Source: Aphrophora alni
Lineage: Eukaryota > Arthropoda > Insecta > Hemiptera > Aphrophoridae
Direction of reading: 5' to 3'
NCBI GenBank assembly: GCA_963513935.1
Contig: OY740765.1
Coordinates: 70,900,253 to 70,964,252, forward strand
DNA length: 64,000 nucleotides
This document shows positions 22,274 through 34,599 of this stretch, one piece after another. The position numbers and the translations under genes were made by a program. A model generated the notes under the pieces. That model was not told where the DNA came from and made no database searches. It saw only the letters and a program-made list of their open reading frames with translations. Positions within the stretch are counted from its first letter, which is position 1, and every line of letters begins with the position of its first letter.

Positions 22274-24252
22274 TAAAATGGAATTCTATCAAGTACCGTC
22301 GGTCATCAGTGTAAACAATATTAAATACTTATATTTACATTAGGGTGACAAATGGGAAGTAAAAAAATCCAACTTGGGTTTTTTAATTTCTTAAATAATA
22401 GAATATTGCCGGTTTATATATTTCTGCTTAAATTTATTTCTTTTGAAATTTATATATAAGATAGGCATAGGATTGAGGTGGAGTGTCAATCAAAGGCTAT
22501 TTTTGTATGTTTATAAAAATGTTCCTCAATACCTGTGTATGAACTAATGAAAATTTTAAGGATAGGGAATAAAAAAGCGTCAAACATTTAGGTTCTTGGG
22601 CTCTGGGAATGTACGTGCAAACTATTATTCACTCATTTGTCTTGAGTTACTATTTTCAAAAGCTTATTAATGGGCAAATTGTATTTGTTTAAATTTTGTT
22701 CCTATGGTGTGTCCCCTATGATCCATCCTTTAGAATCTATGTCCATAATTGAATTAAGTCATAATTTTAATCTTTAAATGGAACAAGAAGTGTCTCTAGG
22801 ATAAAATATGTGATCATTTATCCTCCTGTGTTATTCATTTAAGATATCTTCAAAAACCAAATTATTAATTCTGTTGTGATAACAACTACATACAAAAATT
22901 TATAATGAAGTGAACAGTTTCAACAAATTTTTGTTAAAATGCAGTCCAAATTGATACATTATAATTTATTCTGGGCCTACTAACTATGAGAGTATAAACA
23001 TTTTAGAAGATGTACATGGTTAGAATAAAATAAGCTAGCTTAACTGTACTTCAGTGGCAGCCGAGGTGTTGGACTACAATAGCATAGGAAATATAAAAAA
23101 TAGACAATAATGATCCTATTAGCCCTTCCCTTGGTCTTAGTTAATAATATTTATAGTCTTAAAATTATACTACCCTTTGAATTATTAAATTATTAATCAT
23201 TTCATTATTTTTGTTGAAATCAAGATATTTTATGGCATTCTATTTTAAATTAATAGCTTTGGAAAATAATAACAGACTCATAACCTAGTTTGTATTATTT
23301 GCACAACCTTAATTTATTAATTACTTGCCTCAGTAACATAAATGTTTGAAAATATTTCTTATTGTGCCCCTAGGCCTGAGGCATTGAAGAAATATGTAGA
23401 CTGCAAAATTTCATGTTCCTAAGGCCTCTTAATTAGGTCTCGTTATTTTGAAGCAAGCCAGTCGGTGGTATTTCGATTTTATAAATATAGGTAATTAATT
23501 TCTTCTTACCTGTACTGTCATACTCCCTCCATGACTGATAAGTGGAACTAATTAGCCAAGAATTTAACTTTTTGAACATTTAGCTCTCTCGAGTATTTTC
23601 TCTTCATTTCTTTTCTGATCACCACTTTGGTATATACATTTAATATTAGCCTATGGCACTTTAATTTGGGAATTGAGTGTTATATAAAATTAAATAAACA
23701 ACTGTTTACAACTAAATATACAAATACCACAACACAACTATAACACATCATGGCACACAGTTCAGGAGTGGAATCACTGGAAGCAGACGAAAATAAACAT
23801 CAGATGTGTGGCAGGAAGTACTGAACACCCACGATCATATGCTTTACTCATCATTGAATCATTCATTGGCTGTGCGGTCCTGGTATACATTAAAAGCAGG
23901 TGGGGTGATCATTTACAATCTAACCAAAATAAACTATGAGGGATTATTTAGAAGAGGAAAAGTTTATAATAATAGAAAAAACATAAATATTGTTTTTATT
24001 AAAATGAAATAGTAGCTTTCAAGAAAAAATATTTCCTTCGATGTCCTGGAGGCCAACCGAGCTGGCCAGTCTGCCCCAACAGTAATCACCGCTTTATGAT
24101 TACTGATATTTCCAAAGCCAACATTGTTTAAAAATATGACTGACATTTTAGGCTATAGTAAACAATGTGCATGATGAGTACCAAAAAGTCGACAAGTGCT
24201 CACAAAAACCAGAGATTAATATCTACCCATTTTTTTTGTTTTATGAACCACT
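22274..24252. other. Unassigned AT-rich stretch
   Basis: No gene, RNA or clear repeat recognised. ORFs of up to about 70 codons are present but show no domain features. Confidence 0.4.
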
Positions 24253-24260
24253 TTTATAGA

Positions 24261-24721
24261 CAGTGGCGGCGATAAGAACCCGCGGTCTCCCCGTAAGTTT
24301 GTTCATCGGGCCCCCCTCTCCCAATAACCTTTTCCCGGATGTTTATCTTTTTGCCGGCCGACGCCGGTCAGTCACTGCGATGCGCGACGTAGCGATAGCT
24401 GGATTACTTATCGGCCAATGGTAAACAATACACATACTTCGTATCATAACATTAAATAATAAATACTGCTCTCTAAAAAATAATGGTTATTGCCGTTTTG
24501 GATGCACGATGCACAATCTTGTCTGAAGACATTTTACCTTATTTTAGTAATTTCTTAACAATACTCATAAAAATATTGTTATGATAGGGGGGGCCCGTAT
24601 GGCAGGGCCCGTTGTGGGTCTGGGTCCTGGTAAAATTTCCCGAAAAATCCTGGTCAAGGCTCGCGGCCCCCCTCGTACCGTGGGTCCAGCGGGTCCAGCG
24701 GGCCCACTATCGCCGCCACTG
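24261..24721. mobile_element. hAT-type MITE, 461 bp, 8-bp TSD
   Basis: Perfect 14-bp terminal inverted repeats CAGTGGCGGCGATA ... TATCGCCGCCACTG delimit a GC-rich island in AT-rich DNA. The flanks are TTTATAGA (24253-24260) and ATTATAGA (24722-24729), seven of eight identical, an 8-bp duplication as made by hAT transposases; the CAGTGGCG start is also hAT-like. It encodes no protein. Collagen-like ORFs on both strands (24565-24772) are artefacts of its GC-rich, partly palindromic 3' half (repeated GGGTCC/GGGCCC). Confidence 0.82.
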
Positions 24722-25457
24722 ATTATAGAGAGGGAGACAAATTTTTCTCGTGTCATTGGTGACAAAACATAGATTGTGTACGTCTGTCAAAACAACAATC
24801 CATGCATGGGCGTCATTCTAGTTCACCCAAACTGAAAAAATTCAAGAAATCTGTTCTTGAAGGAAAATCATGGCAACCGTGTTAAGGGACTAAATGGGTG
24901 TGCTTTTGGCTGATTTCATGAAGTCCAGAACAACCATTAAAATGCAAGTCTATTGTCAAACAATTTTTAATCTACACTGTGCTATTCAAAACTGATGACA
25001 GGGAATGCTGAGGTCAGGAATTGTTCTCCTTCTCTTGATAACACACGTTCACACAGATTTACCACACAATTGGAACAATCAAAAATTCCAATGGAATATT
25101 TTTGATCATCTATCTCAGTCCTGATATTGCAACTAGTGATTACTATCTCTTTCTTCAACTGAAGAACTAGCTTGCATCTCAATTATTCCAGGACACTGAA
25201 GAGTTGAAAAGCTCAGTATTCAACTGGCTGAAATCCCAGGCGCCAGAATTTTATATGGAGGGTTTAGAAAAATCTTGCTTTATAATATCATAAGTATTTG
25301 GAACAAAATGGTGATTATTTTGAAAAATAATATAGGTTTGTATATACTTTGAACTACTAATAAATTTTTCATTTTGTAATTTATTTTCCTTTTATAATCA
25401 ATTGGCCATTACTTTTGAATGTTTCTTGTATATAGAAAGACTATTGTAGGGCCAGAT

Positions 25458-25770
25458 GGCTTTAGCAATGCAAATGTCAAGGTCTTCATGGGTTTTATAA
25501 GTGCCTTAGGATGAATCTGAGAGGAATTGTATCTAATCACATTCCTTCAAAGTCCATATCTTACGAAATCCATGGGGACCTTGGGATTAGCATCCCTAAA
25601 GACTTCATGAATTTTGTAAAGAATGAATCTGGGAGGAATTGTAACTAGTCATATTCATCCCAAGCCCTCCTAGGATTCTTACAATACCTATAAGGACCTT
25701 CGGTTTAGTATCACAAAAGAGCTCAACGTTTTCAGAAAGAGCCTAGAAAGGGGAATTTTAATTGGGACAA
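25458..25770. repeat. Diverged tandem repeat, about 120-bp unit, 2.6 copies
   Basis: Units start near 25458 (GGCTTTAGCAATG), 25584 (GGATTAGCATCCC) and 25702 (GGTTTAGTATCAC), giving periods of 126 and 118. Each contains a CTTCATG-like block and GAATCTG(G/A)GAGGAATTGTA, and ends in an AAGGACCTT or GGGGACCTT motif. The third copy is partial. Confidence 0.75.
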
Positions 25771-26005
25771 GTATTCCATAATTGGACAAATATTTCAAAG
25801 TGACATTTTTTGTGTAGCAGTGAAGAATGGGTACTCATGGTCTTGCAAAATTAAGGGAAAGATAAAATAGGGTTAATCACAAACATGGCAACTGAGTTTT
25901 GGAATTAATATCATTAAGTGTTTCTAAAAAAATTAAGTAGGCTAACATAAAAGTCAATGCAAAAGATTTTAAATTATGGTGAATATTAGGAATTATTTTT
26001 ATTAC

Positions 26006-26274
26006 CTTTCTGGATAAATTTCATTTGAATTTGTAATATCTTCTAATTCTGAACCCTCTTCTACACTTTCTCCTAGGCATGGAATTCGATGTTCATACGA
26101 ATCATAGTCTGTACTACCAACATGGTATTGTTGATGATACATCATCTTAAGAGCAGGTAAAGGGTTTTCCAAGCTTCTATATCCACTATCAGCACGTAAC
26201 TGCTGTAGTCGATGTATGTGGATTTCACTTGTGCTGTCTGTATTATCAGTTGTGCTCTCAAAACTTGTTGTTGC
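26006..26274 (-). CDS. Host gene exon E (DSGYRS motif)
   Basis: 269 nt. Acceptor AATGTTTCAG|GCAACA, donor CCAGAAAG|GTAATA. Starts in phase 0 and ends with two bases of a split codon. Begins ATTSFESTTDNTDSTSE, continues IHIHRLQQLRADSGYRSLEN and then a Tyr/His-rich and acidic stretch (VEEGSELEDITNSNEIYPE). ADSGYRSLE parallels MDSGYASIE of CBARP and also fits the DSGxxS pattern of a beta-TrCP phosphodegron; either role is inference. The following exon was not found between 18.5 and 26 kb. Confidence 0.78.
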
Positions 26275-29200
26275 CTGAAACATTTACACAATAAAATATT
26301 AAATTTTGGAAAAATGTTGCTTTATCACAATACAGCAAAGAATATTGTCATGGGTAAAAATATACATTTTTGTGTGGTTATATCTTGTTTTACTCTAAAC
26401 CTAGAAAAAAGGGGTTATCACAGAATGTCAGTTGACATGAATGAGCACCAAGTACTATACATGGTGTTTTACTATGTAATGTTATAGTTCTTAGACTGAT
26501 TAGCCTTGCTGTGTGTTCTGTAAAATTCAAACACACTGTTGATTTAGAGACTTATAATTTGATATGGTGATGTAGTTTCATGGTATACAAACAGGAAAAA
26601 AAATACTGAGAATTAGTCAAACAACTGTTATTGAAGAATATTTTTCTCTCCATGTTTTAAGAACTGCTTTGACAATGCAGAGTTTTACATTTAATATTGA
26701 TTTTAATATGCTAGAGAGAAAATGTAAATGTGTATCATTAAACATTTTTTCAGCTATAGGTATATGTGACTGGTAGGACAAAAATGTAAATGCAGTATCT
26801 TATAAAAATTATATATTTTATTTCATTATGTGTTTGTGTGTTGAAGGTGTATGTGCTAGTGTGTATGTGTGCTTGTAGGTAAGAATGAAAGTGCATTTAT
26901 GGGGTGTTTTGATTTTATGTATTAATATGCATTTTGAATAAAGTCAGCCTGGAAAAACTTTTTATTTTTGTGAATTATTTAAATTTATTGTAACTATTTA
27001 TATATGGTCAAAGTTGTCTAGCTCATTTATTTAGTCCTTACGTTATTACTTTAATTTGTAACAATTAAAAAAAAAAAATTAGTTTTATCTTACTGAATTT
27101 ATTGTTAAACATTAAGAAATATTATATGCCATTCTTTGAGTAAAGCATAGACAGTTTTTACTTTAATAAAAAAATTCGGGATCATGCTCCTAGGAAAATG
27201 TACTTAAATCACAAACCAAACCATAGTTTTAGAAAGACACAAATTTAATATATTTTAGATATTTATACATCTTTCCTGAAAGTACATACATTGATTGATA
27301 GTTATTCATCATTAAACATTATAGAAAACATGACTTTAATTGGAGGCGCTCCTGAAATAAACATATATACACATACGATGACAGCCTAAAACAAATTTCT
27401 AAAATATAATTTTCAAAGTCTTTTCACATTTCTTTTAAAAATTAATAATAGCAAATAGTCAATATTTATTAATACAAAATTGAACAGAATCCATCTGATT
27501 GTCCTTCTACAGGGAACACACGAAAGTTGTCCAGTGATATAGATAAATTAAATTTCTCAATTTTATGTATTTTGTAATAAATTGAATTATTTTTGTATTA
27601 TGTTCTTTCAATTAATATATTCAAAATTGTTTTCAAATAATTTGTCTTTGAGATACTTTAGGTTTGAAAAGTTTTAATGTATGCGTCTATACTAGGATGC
27701 AATCACTGATTTTATTTTAGTTTAGGTTAAAACTGTTTCATTATGAATAGCTCTTTTTTGAAATATCACTCTTGAAGATTGTAGGAAGCGATCAGCCTAA
27801 TGAGAAGGACTCGTAGTGACGAGAGAGTCAACTCGACCACTCTTGTCGGACGATGAAGAGCTAATGAAACTACAAGAAGTCTTCTGTACTAGTCCATCTA
27901 AAATAAGCTATGATTGGTGGATCCTTTGGGCTAATTGGGGATAACCAGACAGTTAGATCGACACACTACTACACGGCACTCACTTAATATGTTTTTAATT
28001 TCGGCCTTAAATTGTTTAATTTACAATTAGTTACTTATTTATTATAAAAAATTACAATTATATCTTAAAACTATACATCTATTATTCAATTATTTACAAA
28101 TTGCAATCATACAACTCATTTACAAATGATTCTATAACATTGACCAATTTTGGAAACTCAACCGTCCGTCAATACAGAATCTTAATATATGATTACATTG
28201 CGAGATACTACGCAAGTCTCTTACATTATATATTGAATCAAATTCTAACACAAATTTGAGATCCAAAAATCTAAAGCATTACAGAGCCCACTATAACAGT
28301 GTGTATTGATTAGTGCAACTAATCATACATAGTGTTGTACCAACAACTTTCATACATTTTTGTTCACACTCACCCCAAGTTTTTTAATTTACAACAATTT
28401 AAATAAAAACAAAAAACTATTCTTTCATCTAATATATTCAAAGTAAGTGGTTATATTATAGCCCCCTTTATTATTAAATATTTAAGTTCCCATATTATTA
28501 TCCCCCTTTTTAAATTGTTATATTTCAAGTAGGTACCCCGATCAAAATTGATAGTTTCATTTATTACTTATTTAAATTTATTAATTCAATAAAATCAAAG
28601 TCTTGTTTGTAACCATTTCTTTTTATTAACAATATTATTAAGTCATCTTTCATTGTATGAACTATATGAAAATTATTTTATATAGTAAAATTAAATCATT
28701 AGGTCATCTTTTGCTGACTAAACTAGATGAATTCTTGCAGCTGCAATACACAACCTGACTTCTTGATATCCAGCCGGCATAACCTGGACTATATTTCTCA
28801 ATGTTCTGAAATTATTTCTATTGATGAATGTCCAGACCTCCCCGTTTTCCATTTATACTTATTCTAATACTACTTGCATTAATCCTATTCTAACTCTTAT
28901 TATGTAACTAAATTAACATGTAATATTATTCTATACTTTTAAAACTTACATTTTTTTATATGTGACTATATATACGGTACATAACTTACTATTTATTATT
29001 GTTTATTTAGGTTAAAATATCTACATTATTTTTTAAATTAAGGAAACTAATCGACAATTGTAAATTTCCAATTTATTTTCCTTAAAAACCATTGTTAATT
29101 CTCTAAAAAAAATGGTTAATTACTTGAAAAATCATCGTTAATTACCTTCTCTAAAAATCAAATTACATTCATTGTTAATTAATTATTTCTGTTCAGTGCT

Positions 29201-30908
29201 AGATCATTATTTTTATTTCTTTCATAAAAAATCTTTTACAATTATTACCTTTTTTAAACTCCAGGTCAGATATATTTCGAACAATTATTTTAAACCAATT
29301 CTAACATAAACATCGTAAACATAGGCAATCACAATTAGATACAAAAAGAGAATTCAAGCAGTGAAGGTGGAGATATTCATGAAGTATGCCAATACCTCTA
29401 GCTGTCAACTGTCTCACTCGAGATGGTTACTACCCCTCCGTAATACCCTATGTTTGTGTGATTAATTATGTATAATCTAATGTGCTCATTCAACAATTTA
29501 TGACATATTATACCAAGTGCAGTTCATCATATTTACCAAGTATGTGGTGATATTAATTCGAAAAACTTCTATAATATAAAATTCTTCATCAGTTGTATAT
29601 AATAGTGTTCACGAAAATACAATTCTTAAATAGCTTTTACAACAGTAAAGTAGAAACTTTTGGAACTTTTTTTAGTGTTTCTTCTGTGAAATAAAAAAAA
29701 ATCTGTTGATTATACTACTTGTTCAATATGTTTCATAATGTACCGATTATGCAGAATAAAAACATATATAACATGTTGTAGATAGCAGTTGTTGTCTAAT
29801 TTTACACAATTTATTATAACTTTGTTAAGAATCTAATGAGATTCCCACCTGGGTTCTTTTATTTCAATTAAACAACAGTAGTCCAGTCTACAATTATTAT
29901 TACTAAATCTCTCTTTATTATATTATACAATTTATATCTCCTATTCACCTTTAAACGGTTCAATCAAATGTTATTATTATAATTATAATTAAAAATCCAG
30001 AATGATTCCAACTATTGTGACAGATAAACCTGATTCTAGATTACTAATTTAACTTGGATAATCACAAGTTTTTCCTACATAAAATTTTCTCACCCTTTAA
30101 ACAGTTTTCGTGTATCTCTTCTGATGATCTAATTCCCCTGGAAGTTCTCTCTCTCATCAAGTATGTCTGGCTATTTTCCAATCCTTAACAATTAACCTCC
30201 TTTATTATTCCTACCCAAGGGCTTATATACACTTCTCATCTTCATGACATCCACCTCACTTGCATGGTAAGCGATTTCATGTTTTCCAGGTCTGCACAAT
30301 AATTGTTGTCATTCTGATTTCATCAAAAGAACTTAAACTATTTTTCTAATTATGTCCCTAATTTCTAATAATATGCTTGAAGAATGCGTAAGAAATACCT
30401 GTCAGTGAGTGTTACATTAGTAGGCAGTTATAGGGTTAAAAACAATTAGAATGGATATAATAAGGAATGAAAAAATTAGAAGAAGGTGAAGGTTGAAAAG
30501 TTACAAGATGATTTAATGAGCAAAAAATGGAAAGACCCTAGAAATGATGGTAAGATGAAGTTCTCAGATATGTAGAAAGATGTTGAATTACTTGTAAGAA
30601 TGTGGAAAGATGGAGATACATAGAGACTACTATCCTGGACTTAAGCAGCTGATTAGGATAGGAGATAAAATAGAAGTATAGAGTGTAGATAATTGCATTA
30701 TGCATTTTTTAAAAGGTCAAAATTGCGAAGAAAAAAAATTAGTAGTGATAAACTGAATATTGACCTCACCATTCTACTTGTGAATTGAATAGTGTTAGGC
30801 CATAGGCCTACATATATTATCAACCTTGAGCCATCACAGAATTATTTTTATACTAAAACTTAAAGATTTGAGAGGAAACGTTTTATAATTGAGAACATTC
30901 AAACTTAC
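26275..30908 (-). other. Intron D-E of the host gene
   Basis: AT-rich. It contains a repeat copy at 28015-28283 (see that entry). A GC-richer stretch at about 27779-27990 starts TGTAGGAAGCGATCAGCC and looks like the beginning of an LTR-like or other interspersed element, but I could not find its other end. Nothing coding was seen. Confidence 0.55.
28015..28283. repeat. Interspersed repeat, copy 1 (partner 38805-39068)
   Basis: Shares with 38805-39068 a colinear series of blocks: TTACTTATTxATTATAAAAA, TCATACAACTCATTTACA, TTCTATAACATT, TATATATTGAATCAA and ACACAAATTTGAGATCCAAA, ending just after a CATTACA/CGTTACA block. Roughly three quarters identical by eye. The class is unknown. Confidence 0.75.
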
Positions 30909-31180
30909 TTGATCTAATCGACTGGCATCTGATGACCCTTCTGTATCCACTGTATCCATTGAATCAAAACTATTGTCATCCAAAGATGGTTGTCTGCCTT
31001 GGTGGTGTCGTTGGTTTCTGGTTTCCATTTTTTGTAATCGCCAAGTAAGAATATTTCGGTATGTTTGTCTTCTTGCCTCATATGATGGAAGTTGTAACAA
31101 ATGAGGTGGCCATTTTCCTACTTCATCTAATAATGGTTCAGTATTTGATTCGAAAGACGTGGTATGACTTGCTTCCCTTT
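30909..31180 (-). CDS. Host gene exon D
   Basis: 272 nt. Acceptor GAATTTTAG|AAAGGG, donor GATCAA|GTAAGT. Starts with two bases completing the split Glu codon and ends in phase 0. Near its start is HTTSFESNTEP; then GKWPPHLLQLPSYEARRQTY and ILTWRLQKMETRNQRHHQGR, and an acidic Ser/Asp-rich tail (DDNSFDSMDTVDTEGSSDAS). The TTSFES motif recurs at the start of the next exon. The phases match both neighbours, which is strong evidence that this is a real exon. Confidence 0.8.
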
Positions 31181-31269
31181 CTAAAATTCAAATGATATTA
31201 AATTTTTAGATAAGTAGCTTATAGTATTATTGTTAGGCTAACATTTTCTAAACATAACTAAAATAATGA

Positions 31270-31861
31270 TGTTATATTAAAAGAACAAGAATCTATTTCG
31301 ATTAGAATTGTCACCAAGGAAATGAAAGTCAAAGAATATTTCTTAGGGTTCTATGAAACATCGTCTACCACCAACAATAGTTTCACACAAATTATTTTGG
31401 ATGTATTGACAAAGTTTTCTCTACCAGTTGAATCACTGTGTAAACAATGCTATGAGAGAGCTTCTAACATGTGAGGTGTATTTAACAGAGTACAAGCTGA
31501 AATAAAACAAATACAACCTTTAGCACTGTAAGTGCATTACTCAAATCACTGCCTTAATCTAGCTTTGTAAGACACATCTTGATCTGTACCATTGATTATA
31601 GATTGTTTACAGTAGTTTCATAACATATCAATTATCTTTCATATTTGTAAATGGACAGCAGAGTTAATTGAAATAGCATAGGAGTTTGGTGAGGATGGTG
31701 CTAAAACTAAAACCACTACCAAAGCACTATGCACTACAAGATGGATAGTGAGATATTCATCCATTGACAGTGTTCTACAAACTTATCCCATCATACTTGA
31801 AACTCTTGAAAACTAGAGGACTTATGATCAGTTTGCAAAGTGTAAAATGTTTTTGGGCATG
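31270..31861 (+). pseudogene. hAT no. 2, part before solo LTR
   Basis: The plus strand reads TKEMKVKEYFLGFYETSSTT, then QCYERASNM, stop, GVFNRVQAEIKQIQPLAL and YSNHCLNLAL, matching the hAT sequence QCYDGASNMxGxxxGVQARI and SNHCLNLAL of ZMYM1-like transposases. It then reads TTRWIVRYSSIDSVL and the segment leading to the helical region. Stops and one Asp-to-Glu change (YER for YDG) make it a pseudogene. The N-terminal finger region is absent. It lies antisense in an intron of the host gene. Confidence 0.82.
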
Positions 31862-31865
31862 TTAA

Positions 31866-33929
31866 TGTAACATCCAAATTCAATAAATATATCTGCAAAC
31901 TAAATTATCCACTCGTTTTCCATAGATTCAACTTCCGTCCCTTGACAGATGCCGGCACCTAGCGACTTTCTCCAAAAGTAAGCATCGCGTGACATGCAAG
32001 CGCAAAGTCCAACCACCGGTCGGGGGATCTGATCTAAAACTCTAGTCTAGTCTACCTGTAATTACTCACTATGCACTACAATCCTTCATAGCTCCGCTAG
32101 TTTTTTTTTTTCTTCGTCACAAATTTCACATCTCAGTTTCATGGATAACATGTTAGTCTACAGATTAGTGTGCTTTAGTGTTCTAAAATGTTGAATAAAT
32201 TTTTATTTTCACGGCACAAGCTCACGTGAACTGCGACAGGATTTTCCAGGTATTCAAACTTACAGATTTTGTCATATCATAAATTTTGTTAATGTTTTAA
32301 AATAATTTGTTAATTATCATTTATTCATTAAAATATGTATTTCATGTTTTATTTAATATTCAATGTTCTTTTTCTTAAAACTAAATAATTATAAAAATTT
32401 TCATTTCTTAAAACATACTTTACAAAACCTTGAGCAGGCACATTTTAAGTTTTGAGCAATTATGTGAAATTAGTGCAAACTAGTGTTAAAAATTGAACAA
32501 TCAGAATATCTTATTGAACATGTCAAATATAAAACTATTAAAGAAATCTCTTCTAGACCAGAATATTCGTTTTACAGATCTTTACAGATTTTTGCAAGTT
32601 TCATACAAGCTTTGTTTTAATCAAAACTAGGTATATATAAATAGCTTTATAATCATCTAAGAAGCTTTTAATTATAATCTTAATGAATTTCTGTGATGCA
32701 ATCAATTTTCTTTAATTTTGACAAATAACCAGATATTTTTAAATAAAGAACTTTAATACTACAACATGTCTGATTTTGCACAGACGCTAAAAAACGTGTT
32801 TTTTGCTTTAGCTAATACGCTGGTTGGAGAAATCTAGCAAATCTTGTTTCATTTTGCATACACCAGCAAAAGCTCTTAACATGTTTCTGCCTGTTTACAA
32901 AGCACGTTTCGCATAATAGATCTACAAACTTTCAAGTGCACAAAAGTGATGTTTTCCTTAAAACTGACTCTACAGAACTTTGACTAAACTTATATTGTAC
33001 ATGTGCCTAAATTGCTTCAGCGAATGTGTGTTTCTTAAAGCTGTCATTTAAATGTAGTCTAGTGTAGTTATTTATAAATTATATAAAAAAAATCATTGGG
33101 TGGAGCCTGCATGCAAACTTTTCGGTCCTAACAACCTCCAAGATTTTATTTTCTAAATTAACAAAAATTGACGTCAATTAATAAAATTTCAATATTCAAA
33201 ATTTTCATTTTTTTTTTAATAGACTTCTCATTTTATAACAAATTCTTTTATTTAAAATATATAAGTTTATTGGCCAATATAGTATTTAAGAAATTTATCA
33301 AACAAGTAATATTATGTAACTTTTAGTCTAGTGATGAACCTGTTTACAATTGATATGAATTTTTTTAATTTAAAACATCAAACTCATTTATAAATCTTTT
33401 CATTGTTAAATTCTGTAACTGTTTTAAAAACTATCATCTCATAAAGTAAAAGGGGGGAATAAATATCAGTATCTTTTCATCTTTTTTTTATATTCTAATT
33501 TTACATTAAGGGCGTATAATCTTTTTTTTTTGGATTAATTATAATCCTGTTAATTATTAAGCTGTGCTCATTGTCTTTTTATTGTTAAATTTTGTAACTA
33601 TATATATATATACTAAAAGAGGGGGGGATAAATTTTCAGAATCTATTCATCAATTTTTTTTTAAAAATTATTATCATATGTTACATTAAGGGCGTATAAC
33701 TTTTGATTAATTATAATCTTGTTAATCATAAGCTGTGTTTATGATGATTTGTCTCAGGATGTCTTTTAATTTGTAAATGATAAAATCTGAACCGTCGAAA
33801 TTTCTTTTTTGTTCAATAAACTTGAGCCTTGTTAATCACTAAATTTGTCTTTGTCTTTTTTTATTTTTATTTTCAAACATTGTTACCAATTGGTTCCGCC
33901 TTTTCTTAAATTTAAGTCCCCTGGTAACA
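31866..33929 (+). mobile_element. Solo LTR, subfamily B, TSD TTAA
   Basis: Runs TGTAACATCC...CCCCTGGTAACA, flanked by TTAA at 31862-31865 and 33930-33933. Contains the donor-like TTTTCCAG|GTA at 32249/32250, TGGGTGGAGCCTGCATGCAA near 33098, TGACGTCA at 33169-33176, ATTGGCCAAT at 33269-33278 and two tandem G-run/AAGGGCGTATAA modules (starts near 33415 and 33594). At 2064 bp it is longer than, but colinear with, the 1898-bp LTRs at 55230 and 59305. The TTAA flank could be mistaken for piggyBac, but the TG...CA ends and the family match identify an LTR. Confidence 0.88.
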
Positions 33930-33933
33930 TTAA

Positions 33934-34590
33934 TATGTCGTGATTTTTTCGAATGTGCAGAAAAGCTAGCAATAGTCTTAGAAAGTCTATCATAAATTGT
34001 AAATGGTAGTTATTCCTGCAGCCTGTGAAACAGTATCTTATTTGGAAAGTATAAGGGGTGAAGAATATTTTGAATAACTTTGGGACAAAATAGTTAACAA
34101 GAAATAAAAATATGAATTAACTCCAATCAGGGAACCAAAAAAAACAAAACTTCCAAAATTTTAAATCTTGAAAAATCTAAAATCTTAAGAAAATGTTTTT
34201 ATTTCTAACTGTAGTGTTGTCTCAAGGCCCTATAATTTTAGACATTTTAAAAACTCATGGGTTTAATCCTAGTGATTTGGTACTCGACTTAAAAATGCTA
34301 AGACAATTGCAACATGAATAACCCAAGTACCTAAAGAATGTACTGTGGGACTCTGAGACCGTGCCAAAAGAGACCAAGTCACTTTTCCTCATGTGTGAAA
34401 TAATTTAAAATATTTATTGTGGTTCCAAGTAGTACAGGAACTTCAGAAAGAAGCTTTTCTGTCCTTAAGCATCTTAAAATATATTTGACGACTACAACGT
34501 TTAAATCATTTACTGATTTTACATGCATATAAAAATATGTTTATGATATTGATACTAATAAAATTTGTGAAACTTTTCTAAATCAAATAG
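33934..34590 (+). pseudogene. hAT no. 2, part after solo LTR
   Basis: Resumes with AACETVSYLESIRGEEYFE and LWDKIVNKK, matching the hAT helical region, then a low-conservation stretch. At about 34415-34480 VPSSTGTSERSFSVLKHLKI gives the dimerisation-domain signature (TSERSFSxLK), and FTDFTCI follows. Frameshifts and stops are present. Confidence 0.8.
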
Positions 34591-34599
34591 ATTTCGATC

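Noticed and set aside
24565..24772. Collagen-like Gly-Pro-Ala ORFs on both strands
   Set aside because: They are produced by the GC-rich, partly palindromic 3' half of the MITE.
31862..33933. TTAA-flanked insertion first read as a piggyBac or MITE
   Set aside because: Ends are TG...CA and the whole length aligns with the LTRs at 55230 and 59305.
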